A stretch of 64,000 nucleotides of DNA, taken from Breviolum minutum Mf 1.05b.01. Its lineage: Eukaryota; Sar; Dinophyceae; Suessiales; Symbiodiniaceae. The position numbers and the translations under genes are program-made. The notes under the pieces are model-generated. The model did no database searches and was not told the origin of the DNA. It saw only the letters and a list, made by a program, of their open reading frames with translations. The stretch spans positions 1 to 64,000 of the forward strand of contig DF240796.1 of assembly GCA_000507305.1 (NCBI GenBank), written 5' to 3'. This document shows, one piece after another, positions 13,601-23,900 of the stretch. How positions within the stretch are numbered: position 1 is the stretch's first letter; every line of letters starts with the position of its first letter.

Positions 13601-16038
13601 CAGCCATTAAGAACCAATCACCAAAGATTTCAAGTATCTGAAATGAAGGTACTTTTTTTTTTAAAGGTACTGTTACAATTAACTCTAAACAGGCTATTTT
13701 TTTTTGGGGCTTGGTGGATTTTTCCCCATGGGATTCATATACACCTAACCTTGGTGGATTGGAAAAACACCCTAGGCTGGTTGGCGGCGTGGCTGGATGA
13801 ATCCCGAGAATTTCTCGGAACAGGCGCCGGGTACTGCAACTGAGTTTCTCCCTGAAACGAAGTTTTTGTATCACCTGAAAATTAATGGTTGGAAGCTTTG
13901 GACGACTAGTTTTTTCTTTTTCGGGATGTCTTTTTTTTTCAAGTGCTATGTTGTTTTTTTTTGGAGGGTAGTTCTTAAAAAACAAACGGTAGTTACCTTT
14001 TTATGCTCAGGAACGAAGTTTCCCAAGACCAGTTGAATCAGTGCGGAATCACTGATCGCTTTGTGTGGAAGCACCGAGTTTGGATTCACATTCTACACAG
14101 GTGAAAAGATGTCAAAAGATTGGCTAAAAATGGTGCCTCCTTTGCAAAAGATGAAGCCAATGAAGACATCAAGTTTCATTTAAATAGGGGATTTACCTAA
14201 GTTGAGGAATATTGAGGTGGCAAATTATAGTCTTTGACCCATAATGATATAAACTATAGAATATGTTAGTCATAGTACTGTACTATATAGATTCTCAATG
14301 ATTGCTGATTGTTTTTTCAAGACCTCATGACGAGACAAAGAAAACAAACGCAGCACAGCCTTTAGGACCTTGTTCGATGATATACTGTATATGAAATGAC
14401 GTATCCAAATTGACGGGTTATTCACCGACAATTTAAAACTCTTGCGCAAAGCAGTTTTCGGGCCTTGATTTAACATCGTGCAGCTCCCAAAATGGTACAA
14501 AAACAGGTTTATGACGAATCGTTTTGACATTTGACATTTTGGCTCAGATAAAATCGATCTCCTTTACCATCAGACCCTTCGAGATCCCTACCTTTTGTAT
14601 TAAAGATGGCCTGCATGCCTCAGGAGGTGAGGGAAGCTAGTCACAGCTCCCAGGAGACCCCGTTGGGTGCGGCAGAAGTGTTGCACAGATGTTTGGGTAT
14701 CTACCATGGTTTCTACATGACTAGTGCTTCAAAAATGTGTGATTTTTCACACTAGAGTGAAAGTAGATGGGGCAGTTTACAAAACTTACATTCGTTCGTT
14801 TTGTACTGGCCGATTTAACAACCAAGTCCTACAGGAGCGGCATAGTAAGATTAGGGTTTCTGCTCTTTCATTTGCTCATTCCTGAGATGGAACGTACTCT
14901 ACTCCCATGATTAAGATTTATATCAATACATTAGGATGCGTGATCTCTGAAGCCTAGAAAGATGAAGTGGCATTCTTCGTATTGGCAGAATTTCCATCTA
15001 CAAGTCGCTTTCTTGATCAAGAAACCGCAAGCAACGGAACGACAGAACTTTACGGAGGATTAAACGGTGATCCTCCATCAATAACCCCCAAAATGATTTG
15101 CAAGTTAAAGCTTTGGTTTGGACTCCTTTATGAATTACTAAGGTTGGCAAATTAGTTGGGTTTATGAGGCATTTGAATGATTATGATACAATCGAATTCC
15201 CCCTATGAATGATGTAATCGTCCAGGTGGTCACTGGTGTTAGTGGGTTGCATGGGGCACCCCTGGCTACATGGCGTGGCCAAAATCACCTCGGAACCGTT
15301 CTGCCACAGATGTCCTGTTGAAACGTTCTCTTAAGACTATTTTTTACAAACTACTGCACCTTTTCAATCCCAACTGCCTTGACATTTTTTAGCAACAGAT
15401 CTTTTCTTTTTTCCTGTCAGGAAGCAGCGGTGGAATTGCAAAAAGCACATGAAATTCTAGGAAACGTTCTACAAAGCTTGAGGTGGATCGGATGTTTTTT
15501 TTTCCTCGGGGTGGGTGGGCAGGAGCTAAGTGATTAAAAAGCATTGGACACCGACATTGAGATGAAAATCATTCCGATGCAACATACATTTAAAAGGGTT
15601 TTCCCATGACTATGAGACGAATATATTCAACAATATTAAACTTCAAACACAAAATTGGATCAAAATTGGTACATAACTTACACCTGTCCAGCCGGCTCAT
15701 GTCAGCCAATTTTTCTATCCGTTTCCAAGGCGACAAGCGCCTCCGGAACCATCGGAGTGAGACAGATCACTGGGTTTTCGTCGTTGCACGCGTTTTTTTT
15801 TAAAAAGGGTAGCTGTTGTCCCACAAAAACGCTATGGGAATGCGTCTCAGAGGTGATATGTTGTGGGGTGACCCATAAGATGAAATTTGAATGGAAAAAA
15901 ATGTGCACCTGAACCTCGACGTATTTCGGGCCGCGTTGGGGGATCAGATTTCGGATGGTCGGTTCCCAGATTTTCGTTCCCACGAGTGTTTCAAATGGTT
16001 TGGGACCGAAACCCTCGACAGAACGCCACCTGCCTTGA
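4655..16038 (+). CDS. multi-exon gene of unknown function (about 29 exons)
   Basis: I do not recognise the product. Exons chosen by splice sites and phase: 4655-4746, 5841-5922, 6505-6593, 6632-6663, 7110-7187, 8294-8354, 8494-8557, 9044-9097, 9911-9970, 10110-10169, 10372-10419, 10821-10866, 11313-11344, 11756-11776, 11984-12031, 12364-12378, 12662-12686, 13121-13188, 13484-13515, 14011-14100, 14322-14371, 14548-14596, 14647-14696, 14989-15066, 15243-15316, 15421-15482, 15706-15756 and 15948-16038. They join in one frame of roughly 520 residues to TGA at 16036-16038. Recognisable stretches: LGDVFFRITRDLVH; a basic RARRRREFNTV segment; FGPIEGTIIIQRKARAK; a helical middle (RWDYKDLMEMMK, GPRWFQVLAIRLNLLE, KAIKSRIMNILVSLKSLNGQ); a proline-rich end. 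No membrane helix or catalytic motif stands out. Introns after 8557, 9097, 10866 and 11344 (the last GCAAGT) use GC. The 5' end is missing; the 9911-9970 exon and the short intron before 14647 are the weakest points. Confidence 0.6.
5080..5116. repeat. short tandem duplication
   Basis: An 18-base unit beginning CTCAACCCCGAAGAGCTA is present twice back to back in an intron. Confidence 0.8.
5421..5524. mobile_element. inverted-repeat element, family E
   Basis: About 105 bp. The left arm CCCTGAAACTAACAGCTC plus a second CCCCTGAAAAT block is mirrored at the right end by ATTTTCAGGGACAAGCTCTT and AGTTTCAGGG. It could fold into one long hairpin. It codes for nothing. It lies in an intron of the unknown gene. 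Confidence 0.75.
5662..5765. mobile_element. inverted-repeat element, family C (diverged copy)
   Basis: It begins CTGTTGATGG and shares the family C core: AACCAGTTGAGGTTGGTAG, a central TTACAAGGTTTTACACATCC, then a mirrored CAGGTGGTTG and a decayed terminal CCATC. The 8-base run CCATCCAG lies at both flanks, a possible target duplication. It lies about 75 bp upstream of an exon of the unknown gene. Confidence 0.7.
7201..7243. repeat. direct repeat of GGAGGAGTCAGCTCCC
   Basis: Two copies in tandem, just inside the intron after the exon ending at 7187. The unit is itself partly palindromic (GGAG...CTCC). Confidence 0.8.
7315..7422. mobile_element. inverted-repeat element, family A
   Basis: About 108 bp with terminal inverted repeats: CTAGGTGGTGGCAACTC at the left and GGTTCAACCACCAACTA at the right. 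The arms include TTTCACCCCGAAAATTGGGG and CCCATTTTGAC...CAGATGGG. It is non-coding and lies in an intron. Other copies are at 9504, 22577 (partial), 25591, 40663, 41015 and 54737. Confidence 0.85.
9504..9600. mobile_element. inverted-repeat element, family A, with target-site duplication
   Basis: This copy has arms CTAGGTGGTGGTTTCA and TGAAACCACCAACTAG. The bases ACTAGTATG before the element are repeated directly after it, which fits a target-site duplication and a transposed origin. Confidence 0.85.
10010..10109. mobile_element. inverted-repeat element, family C, ending at a 3' splice site
   Basis: Exactly 100 bp, from CTGTTGATGGAAGACATCC to its mirrored end GGATGTTGTCCATCAACAG. The arms also pair through CTGCACCAGCT and AACTGGTGCAGG. 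The last AG of the element is the acceptor of exon 10110-10169, and a GT occupies positions 3-4 of the element. It is the cleanest copy of the family in the window. Confidence 0.85.
11354..11390. repeat. (ATCAA)n pentanucleotide microsatellite
   Basis: About seven copies of TCAAA immediately after the GC-type donor GCAAGT at 11345, inside an intron of the unknown gene. Confidence 0.9.
12812..12906. mobile_element. inverted-repeat element, family D
   Basis: About 95 bp. Left arm TACCCTCCAGGGAACTAAC, right arm GTTAGTTCCCTGGAGGGTA, a perfect mirror; inner arms pair through TATCCCCC and GTGGGATA. The centre contains GAAGATGATTTTCC. Other copies lie at 20476 and 36662. It is in an intron of the unknown gene. 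Confidence 0.85.
15948..16038 (+). CDS. terminal exon of the unknown gene
   Basis: It begins after GGATCAG and continues the phase-2 exon 15706-15756. It encodes FRMVGSQIFVPTSV, then a serine/proline-rich end closing in PSTERHLP and TGA. An alternative reading would splice out at a GT near 15991, in which case the gene would go on. The in-frame stop and the start of the kinase exons 1 kb later make an ending here more likely. Confidence 0.5.
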
Positions 16039-17059
16039 GTTGAGTGGCATTGATTCATAGGAGCTGCGGGTGGGAAACCACGCTGTTAAAAAAGCTCAAA
16101 AAGGATGTTGGTGGAGAAACCAGGGAGAAAGTGATTTCCAAGAAAAATCATGAAAAATCAAGATTTGGAGATGGAAATTGATCCCCAAAGTTTAAAGAAT
16201 GGAAACTGAAATACAAGGTTTGTGGGGCAGTTTTTGGGGATTGTTGTATGCTTCAAGCTTCAAGCTTCAATCATCTTGAAGGAGACAGAACTGCAGCATA
16301 TTCCACTTGACACAGAGCCGCGTGATCCAAGCAAAAGTCCTGTTTGTCGACTACAGACCAGAGCTTCCTTACGCCATAAAACCCACTAATATGAGTAGCG
16401 ACCAGGTCACCCACGGGTTGGCGTTTCCATTTTTCACATGGACTCATGGACCCCCAATGCTACTACTGGTCGGTTAGTAGGTAACTTCGATTTGCTGGCT
16501 GCTAACTGCGCGCGTCCTGTTTGAGATGGGAATCAAACAATCAATTAGGTTTGTTGGAAGCAAAATTCAATGTGCGGGTGAGTGACGAAAACGATGAGTC
16601 CTGGAAAAGGTGCTTCCGTCACAACACCTCAGGGCAGTAGTTTCAATAGGACTATTTTTCCGCAAAATGACCAAACAATTGAGGTTGGTGCAATGTGATC
16701 AAATTCACCAATATTTCGATCATTCCATCCATCTTTCATTTTGGAGGTGCACAGGACAAATTGATGTTCAGCATAACAATTCTTAAGCTGTAAACTAGAA
16801 GCTTTTCGAGAGAGCAGGGAGCAGTCAATGCACATCACCGAGACCTCCTAAACTGGTCTTGTTTATGAATACTGTCGATGTAATATATGTAATATCCTGA
16901 TGTGCATTACAAGATATTCAACAACGATCTTCTACAAAAGAGCGCTTCTCCGCTCTTTTTTGCTTCGGCGTATTTGCCACAAAATCCTGCACCAGTTGAG
17001 GTTGGTAGTTTCTTAAATACACTCTTTAGAGGGTTCTTGATGGGTTCTGTACATCCCAG
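16039..17059. other. spacer between the unknown gene and the kinase gene
   Basis: Holds one candidate exon at 16289-16336 (AG acceptor, GT donor; encodes ELQHIPLDTEPRDPSK) that could be a 5' exon of the kinase, a GCTTCAA triplicate near 16250, and a decayed family C element at 16985-17059. No start codon for the kinase could be fixed. Confidence 0.4.
16985..17059. mobile_element. decayed family C inverted-repeat element
   Basis: The stretch TCCTGCACCAGTTGAGGTT, a middle section and GTACATCCCAG match internal parts of the family C elements. The final CCCAG serves as the acceptor of the first clear CNBD exon at 17060, so a splice site again coincides with family C sequence. Confidence 0.55.
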
Positions 17060-20000
17060 CCGCTGCTCCATTACTGAGGCTGATGGCATGGCATGGCTCA
17101 GTAGTGTGCCAGTCTTCCGGCGCCTGGAACGCTGCGAACTGTCGGAGCACCCGTGGGATGGATGACACACATGGAGATATATGTAAATATATATATATAT
17201 ATATAAGTGGGACTGACCAGAGGAATTGTACCCTCCTCAAAGTTTCATAGCTTTTTTATGATGATCCGAAAAGTTTTGGAAGATCAAATTCCTATAGCCT
17301 TGGTAGGATATGAATGGATATGATGATATGTTAGGTCCCTGCAGCCCTATAGTGTATTTTTTCAACATGCAGCACAAGTCCGATCGCACTTGACAACTCT
17401 AAAACTACCTGTACAATGCTGAAATAGTTTCATACAATACTGATGTATATATGTAGACATTTGTGTTGTATATATAGATATATGTACGTAGACATGTGTT
17501 TAAATATATATATATATATACACGAAAATATCAGAGTACGTAGGGATACACTTGATATTCTTCTTATAAATCATCCATGCTAGTTGGACTGCCAAAGATG
17601 TGAGACAGACACCAGATGATGGCCACAAAGTAACTTTAGTGAGAACATGAAAGGTGACGATGTTTGGTGTGTGAATTTTTGAACCAGATATTACGGCATG
17701 AGGATGCATTAGGCATCACATGGGGGTCCAACAGGATTGTCGCGTTAACGGTGGATATTTTGTTCAATATGACTCACCTCGTCTCTTATCCGAACGCGGT
17801 GCCGCTCATGGTAAATTCAGTGCCAAAAAAAAGCCTTTCGTTATTCAGGAAGTGATTGTGGTCAACATTCTGGGTACTAATCAGTAATCAATAACTCAAT
17901 TGGTATCATTCCAGTTGTCATCAGGTAGGAGTTTTTTTTAGATAGATAGGCGTTCCCACTAGCAGCTGTGTTTTTTTCTGCCTCTTCTTTTTTGCATTTG
18001 AAAAAACATTTGACTTCCGTTTTTGGTGGGCGTATCTTACAGGCATAGCAAACCTTCAAACGTTCGAAGCAGCCACAACTCCAAAGACTTCTTTCAGGCC
18101 TTTGCTCGCCGGCAAATTTCACCGAGAAAAGTTTGATCCAGGCCGGCGGGCAAGTTGGTTTTGCTTCGATAGTGATTTTTTAATCGGAAGCTGTGCAGTT
18201 TGGATCCGTAAGATTTTTACAGAAATTGATCTTCCATATCACTCAACCTCAAAGTTTTGGGTAGTTGTTTCGGGAGAAGTTGACGAAAGATGACGGCAAC
18301 CAAGCAGCCTCTAGCAAATCGGGACCGTCACTTCAAGTATCAGCATGTCAAGAATTTGTTTTCCGCACCTGTATCCATAGGTTGTGTATACACGTAGACG
18401 ATACCATAACTATTATTATCACTCAAGCCGTACATAGTTACACTCCCATACAGTATTTGTATTCATAGACTATCTATCTAGCATCTCTAGCATCTATCTA
18501 TTATCTACCGTACATTGAATGGATATTGAAACCCTTCGTCCTTGAGTTTTTAATTGAATCGCCAGGAGAAGTATTGTTTCGAAAAGGAGATCCTGCAGAG
18601 GCCCCGGGCCCTGCAGTCAAGGAATTGGATAAGGTGAATGGAGATTTGCTACGGGCCATCTTAGTTTGACAATTTGCAGCTTTTTCGGGTGAATATATCA
18701 TGGGGGAATTGGCTGATGTTCAGACAAAAAAAGCCGAGTTCATGACATTGCCGGTGTGGACGTTGGTGGAGAGATTCCGGCTTTTTGGCACCAGGCCTTT
18801 TATGTGATCCAAGAAGGGGAGGTGAGATTTGGTGAGATTTGGCGGGCCTGTTGTTACGCAAACGCTTAGGCTGCCATTTTTATCCATTTTTTAGGGGTCC
18901 AATACATCCGCGATGTTGTCACAGCCTTCTTATTCTTCCTATGGTCCTATGACTTGTGAAAATGTATCGCCAATTGACTTCAAATTTTTTGGATCTGACA
19001 AGCACTGTGAAACTGCATTACAAATACCTTCAGGAATAGCAACAACAAATCAGGTTCAGAAAGCCATGGAGCTGATTTAGTTGAATCTGCTCCAATTGAT
19101 GGTATGTTCATGTGGTTGAACCAGCGAAGACGTCAAGCTGGTCCGTTCCTTGTGTTTCATATGTTTTCCGGATCAACAACATCAGTTGAGGAGCATTTTG
19201 TTTGAAACATACTTTTTGAGAATTATGCTCTATTCAGATGAACACGTATCGAATACTGTTGTTTGAGGATGCTTAAGTAACATAAGTATATAGAGTAGCA
19301 GCATCATTTCAGACTAGTTGTGGGGATTCCGAGCCCTTAGAACTGAAAGTTATGTGGCATTGCTTTTTGTTGGAAATAACAAGAGAAGTGTACAGGTGTA
19401 AACGTGCAGGTGTACATACACAAAATATGTCTTACAATTATATATGATACTATATTGCACACAAATACCTTATTTATAGGTTATAGACACATCATGTGTG
19501 ATGATTTGCAACATATGCAGACCTGCAGTTAAATTGCATGCAGAAATCAGATAAATACAACATCCGTTGTACCCTAGCTGTGGAACTTCTGAGGTCATGA
19601 GCTTTACAAGTCATCTATACATACAGTATACAACTCAATTTGCCCCGGCGCAACTTATGACAAGATCATGACAACCTGAAATTGCCTGTATGTGAGACTG
19701 GTGTGAACATTTTGCTTCAAGTGACCTGATTGAAGAGTCTTTTCGAAATGTCGACCCAAAACTAGCAAGCCTTACAATCCCAAGAGAACTGGTTCATTGA
19801 AGCGGGCAATTCATAGATCTTTAGGGCCGAATTTGGGAAAATCCATGCTGCCAGGCTCATGTCTTGGACGAAAACGAGGTGGGGAATGATGAATGATCAG
19901 TTGGACTTGTTCTTGGCAGAATAAAGTGGTGCCTGAAACAGGATTTTTTTTGGGTCTCAGGATGCCAAGTTGATGGTTGAAGTCATTTGTTCATTGGCAC

Positions 20001-20932
20001 CACGAAGTGTGCAAGTTCCGATCGCTCGGGGTTCATCACTCGAAATAAGGAATCTTTGAAAAAAACGGCTCGTCCCTTGTTGCTGTGGGGGTTGTTTTCT
20101 GGCAAGTTAGGAATCTCTGCAAGTGCCCTGCAGTAGACACAGTTGAAAAAACGCCGAGGAAAACGACACCTGGCGATTCCAACACTAGTATCACTAGTTG
20201 TTGGTGAATCTCAATAGCCAAGCCTAGAAGTATCTATATATAGTCTATAATACTATAATATGATATACTGTAAATATAATATATATTCGTATATCTGATA
20301 CAACATACTTGTGATTTCATGAGATCTTCCTTTTTATCCGCCGTTTTTTTGGAAATTAGATCCCCTTTGTGTGGAACTCTGCAAATTTCTTCAAATTTCA
20401 GGAACTCATCGCGGTGCTCCGAACTGGTGACTACTTTGGTGAGGCACCAAGAAACGCATCGGCCAATCCAAGGTGTACCCTCCTGGAAACGAACATGTCC
20501 CCTCCCAATGCCTCTGGGAAGATGATTTTTCTTTTCCAAAGGTGGAATATGTTGCTTCCCTGGAGGGTAATTAAATACGAGGTAAAGTTCATGGTTTGGA
20601 ATCGGCGTAACTCTCTCTCTCTCTCAGCAGTCCCCTCGGATCACTTGGGGTTCCAAAATTCCCAAACCATCAGATTGAAATCTGGTGCGAACGCCGCAAT
20701 CTGCGGAAATTATAGTGACGAACCTCAAGGATTTCCGAGAAAAGGTAGATTTGCCAAGCATTTGAGTTCAGCAATTGGGCTTATCGGTTATCATCTTATC
20801 ACATGCGTATATTTTGTTGTACTACACTTTGGCCAGACATATCATAAGCTTTCATGATTTCAGGAAGTCATTGGGAAAAGGGTCGTCTCTTTGTCGGTAC
20901 CCACCACCATCAAGAGATTCGAGACCCGTGTG
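17060..20932 (+). CDS. kinase gene: CNBD1 exons
   Basis: Exons 17060-17152, 18098-18141, 18566-18600, 18795-18821, 19961-19975 (tentative), 20402-20443 and 20864-20932. Read together they give a nearly whole CNBD: cap helix SSVPVFRRLERCELSE, then KFHREKFDPGEVLFRKGD, then AEAFYVIQEGE, then ELIAVLRTGDYFGE, then VVSLSVPTTIKRFETRV. Joins are phase-consistent up to GDYFGE. The piece that should carry the rest of the phosphate-binding cassette (ALL...PRxAT) was not found. In frame after FGE the sequence reads APRNASANPR, which may be part of it. Donors after 18141, 18600 and perhaps 20443 are GC. The 27-bp and 15-bp exons are microexons. A family D element lies 33 bp past the FGE exon. Confidence 0.8.
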
Positions 20933-23900
20933 GTGAAACAGTTTTCCTTCCCCCATTTTTCTGGGCAAAAAAAACCTGGAGGCAGCGCTAATCTCCCATA
21001 AGCAGGGGAACCTGGCAATTGGTTGGTTGGGTAGAGTTGTGCCTGGAAACTGATGAAGTGGGACTTTTTTAAATGAACGTTGTGTACCAGAAATTCAGCC
21101 GTCAACAAAATTGTGAGACAATACATATGATGGGTTGTAGTTGTAGCAAGTAATATATCCTTTACTTTATATGCATCTAAAATCTTTTGAATATGATTGA
21201 TTTGAATCACTTCAGCGCCTTGTGGCCAATGTTTACGCAATGTTGGATCTCTGTGTCCAAAAAGGGTTTTGTATTCGGACAGCTACTTAGAGATGCAGGG
21301 TAAAGGGACCGGGTGGGTGGATAAGCCCACCAATCTGGACGTGACTAAGTTGGGATCCATTCTGCTGGGATGCTTCCCTATCCCCAACACTTATAGGCAA
21401 CACACTGTTGAGTGGATAGGTGGGTGGGTGAAAGCAGCTGATTGACGTTCTATTGATGGATATATGCAAGCTTTAAAGACAGAGGGTAGAGAAGAAACCT
21501 CCCAAGATATGATCAAAAGATCACATCATCGCAACATCTTAGATTCACTCACAGCGCCACAAAACAGACACGGGCCAAAGTGGAACATACTGTTGATGGA
21601 CGAAATCCTGCACCGCCTGGTATGTATAAAACCTTGTAAACAATTGGGATAAACTACCTATCAACTGGTTCAGGATTTTGTCCATCAACAGTACATCATG
21701 CTTGTTTGTCTTGGATGCCACTCCTGGCCATATGACATTCTGAGGCCACGAAATGCTACAGTGCGTGCAGCTGGGTCGTCACTTGGGTTGCAGGGAACGT
21801 CCACAGGTAGAGATCTTGAAAAAGGGCGAACGGATACAGTAGCATATTGTAGTTGCAGTTTGAGCGGGTTCTCATTTCTTGTTTTGAGAAATTCTTTTTG
21901 ACTAAGCCTTTCCAGCCCAAAATTTTGCCTAGAAGTTGCCAGTTTGACTCAAATTATTCCAGGGGGTTAAAGCAGCAACCACACAAATCAGCTTTCATTC
22001 TTGGCGACAACAGCAGCTCGAGAACAGAAAGCCGGGTCAACGAGGGGTCAACGGGGTAGATTTTTTACAAGCAACTCGTATCAGTCTGTTTGAGTGGAAA
22101 AAATGGGGTCAGGCTTCACAATCTTTAGAGTTTCTGAGTGCCAGGAATCACAAATTCCAGATTTCACAGGACCTTTCGTGCATGAAGACCTGATCAATGG
22201 GTTCCAGGGAGGATTGGGGGTCCACAAAATGATCTCACATTAGGATAAGTTGGAGCTTTTACAGCTGGAACTTTAGCAATTCTTTTTGTCCTAAATATTT
22301 GCCGTCAAGATTTGGACATTGAAATCAATGATTGTATGTTGTGTTTGGGTTTTTGCGGTCACTGCAAGATGAAAAATGGGACCTTCTCATGCTTCGTGAT
22401 TTTTGGGGCGTTTATCTAGGCTCAAAATGTTGTGAAAAAAGTAGAGGTGAAATTGGGGATTGATATCCTTTTCTTTTGCCAATAAGGGTTGTGAAGAATT
22501 TTAATATATTTAGGGGTACCTACATGTATACATACTGCATAGTGCATATCTGGTCGTGGCAACTTCATTTTTTTTAAAATTTTCACCCCCGAAAATTGGG
22601 GAAGTTCAACCACCAACCGACTCAGAGACCCTAAGGACCACGTCGACACCGCCATCTCCAACAAATGCTTCTGTGTGCCTTGGGCAGAGATGAAACCCTG
22701 TGGCCCTCTAAATCTTGGGTGAACAAACATCTCAAGGTTTGGAAATGAATGGAAATGATGTGATCTGGGGAATTTTAGGAAATTATAGCATTCAGCTAGG
22801 TGAATCATATGTCATACCAGTCATACCCAAGAGATGGATGAAATGTGCATAGTTGACAGAGACAGAGCAAAAATTAAGCCTAGCGCAAAAGACTAAGGAT
22901 TGCAAATCTGTGTATAGTCAGCCAGTATATGAGTATATTACTCCTATGTATCTATATACAATATATGTATATATATATATATATAGCTGCATGTACTGTT
23001 TGGAAAGTTCAGCAAATGTTGAGACGTCCAGACTGGCAAATCCATTCTCCTGTGGGCTGGCCTGGGCCCCCTGCTAGGGAATCTGCTAGATCTCCTGTTA
23101 CAGTGGTCGGGCAGGACCCAATTTTACATCTACAATAATTGCTGTTTTTTTTGAATCTTTAGATTTATATGTATCATGAATCATACATATATATATATAT
23201 ACATATAAGTTATAAGTATTCATATTCATTCTTATATTAGCAAAGCAGTAAAACTCCGGAAAGTTTTTCAGGCATTTTGCATGATGTTTGGTGAAGGTCC
23301 GCGATCATCTGCCAAGGCATACACCACGTCTCACAAGCCTTGCTGTGTTGATGCTGGTGGGTGTCCCAAGAAATGGTGGCTGGGTTTTTGTTGTACCAAT
23401 TCGGACATGATGAACTGCTGTTGATTGGCTGAACATCCTGAAAAAACCAAGGCTTACCAGTTGATATGCTAGTGTCTCCCAGTAGAGTCATGTTTTGACT
23501 TTGTTTTCTGGTACAGGATTTCAGCCATAGCAGTATCAAGGTTCGCTGTAAAGGAAATTGAAAGAATCCAATTTGAAACATTTTTTTCAGATTTTGGAGC
23601 TTTTAATGCTTGTAGCACTACTTTTTACAGTTGCGTTTGTTAAAATCATCCCATTTTGGGAAACAAAATTCTCTAATGGCAGATGCTATTCTTTTTTTGA
23701 GGAACCCTGAACGTGAACGTGAACCCAGCTGCCCAAACCAGGACCGTGACGACTTTGATAAGATGGATCTACGACACAAGTTGCGACTGCCCAAACGAGA
23801 GGCGATGCAACCTTCATGTCGTTGCTACCAGGTAACATCACCCCCAAAAGAGGTAGCTTTTGCAGGAAAGTGCGTTTCATAATTAGAGACCCCACAATTT

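Noticed and set aside
13560-13985. 141-codon open frame on the minus strand
   Set aside because: No splice or start context; overlaps intron and T-rich runs between exons of the + strand gene.
14535-14546. 12-base match to the 3' part of the dinoflagellate spliced leader
   Set aside because: Too short to be significant; it includes an ordinary CAG acceptor and lacks the CCGTAGC half.
14606-14626. Possible 21-bp exon encoding MACMPQE or WPACLR
   Set aside because: Would leave an intron of 9 bp before it, which cannot be spliced; the next exon joins directly in phase.
21748-21798. Stretch encoding PRNATVRAAGSSLGLQ, resembling a CNBD cassette end
   Set aside because: It overlaps the acceptor of the better supported VEILKKGER exon and lies in the wrong order for CNBD2; possibly chance or a remnant.
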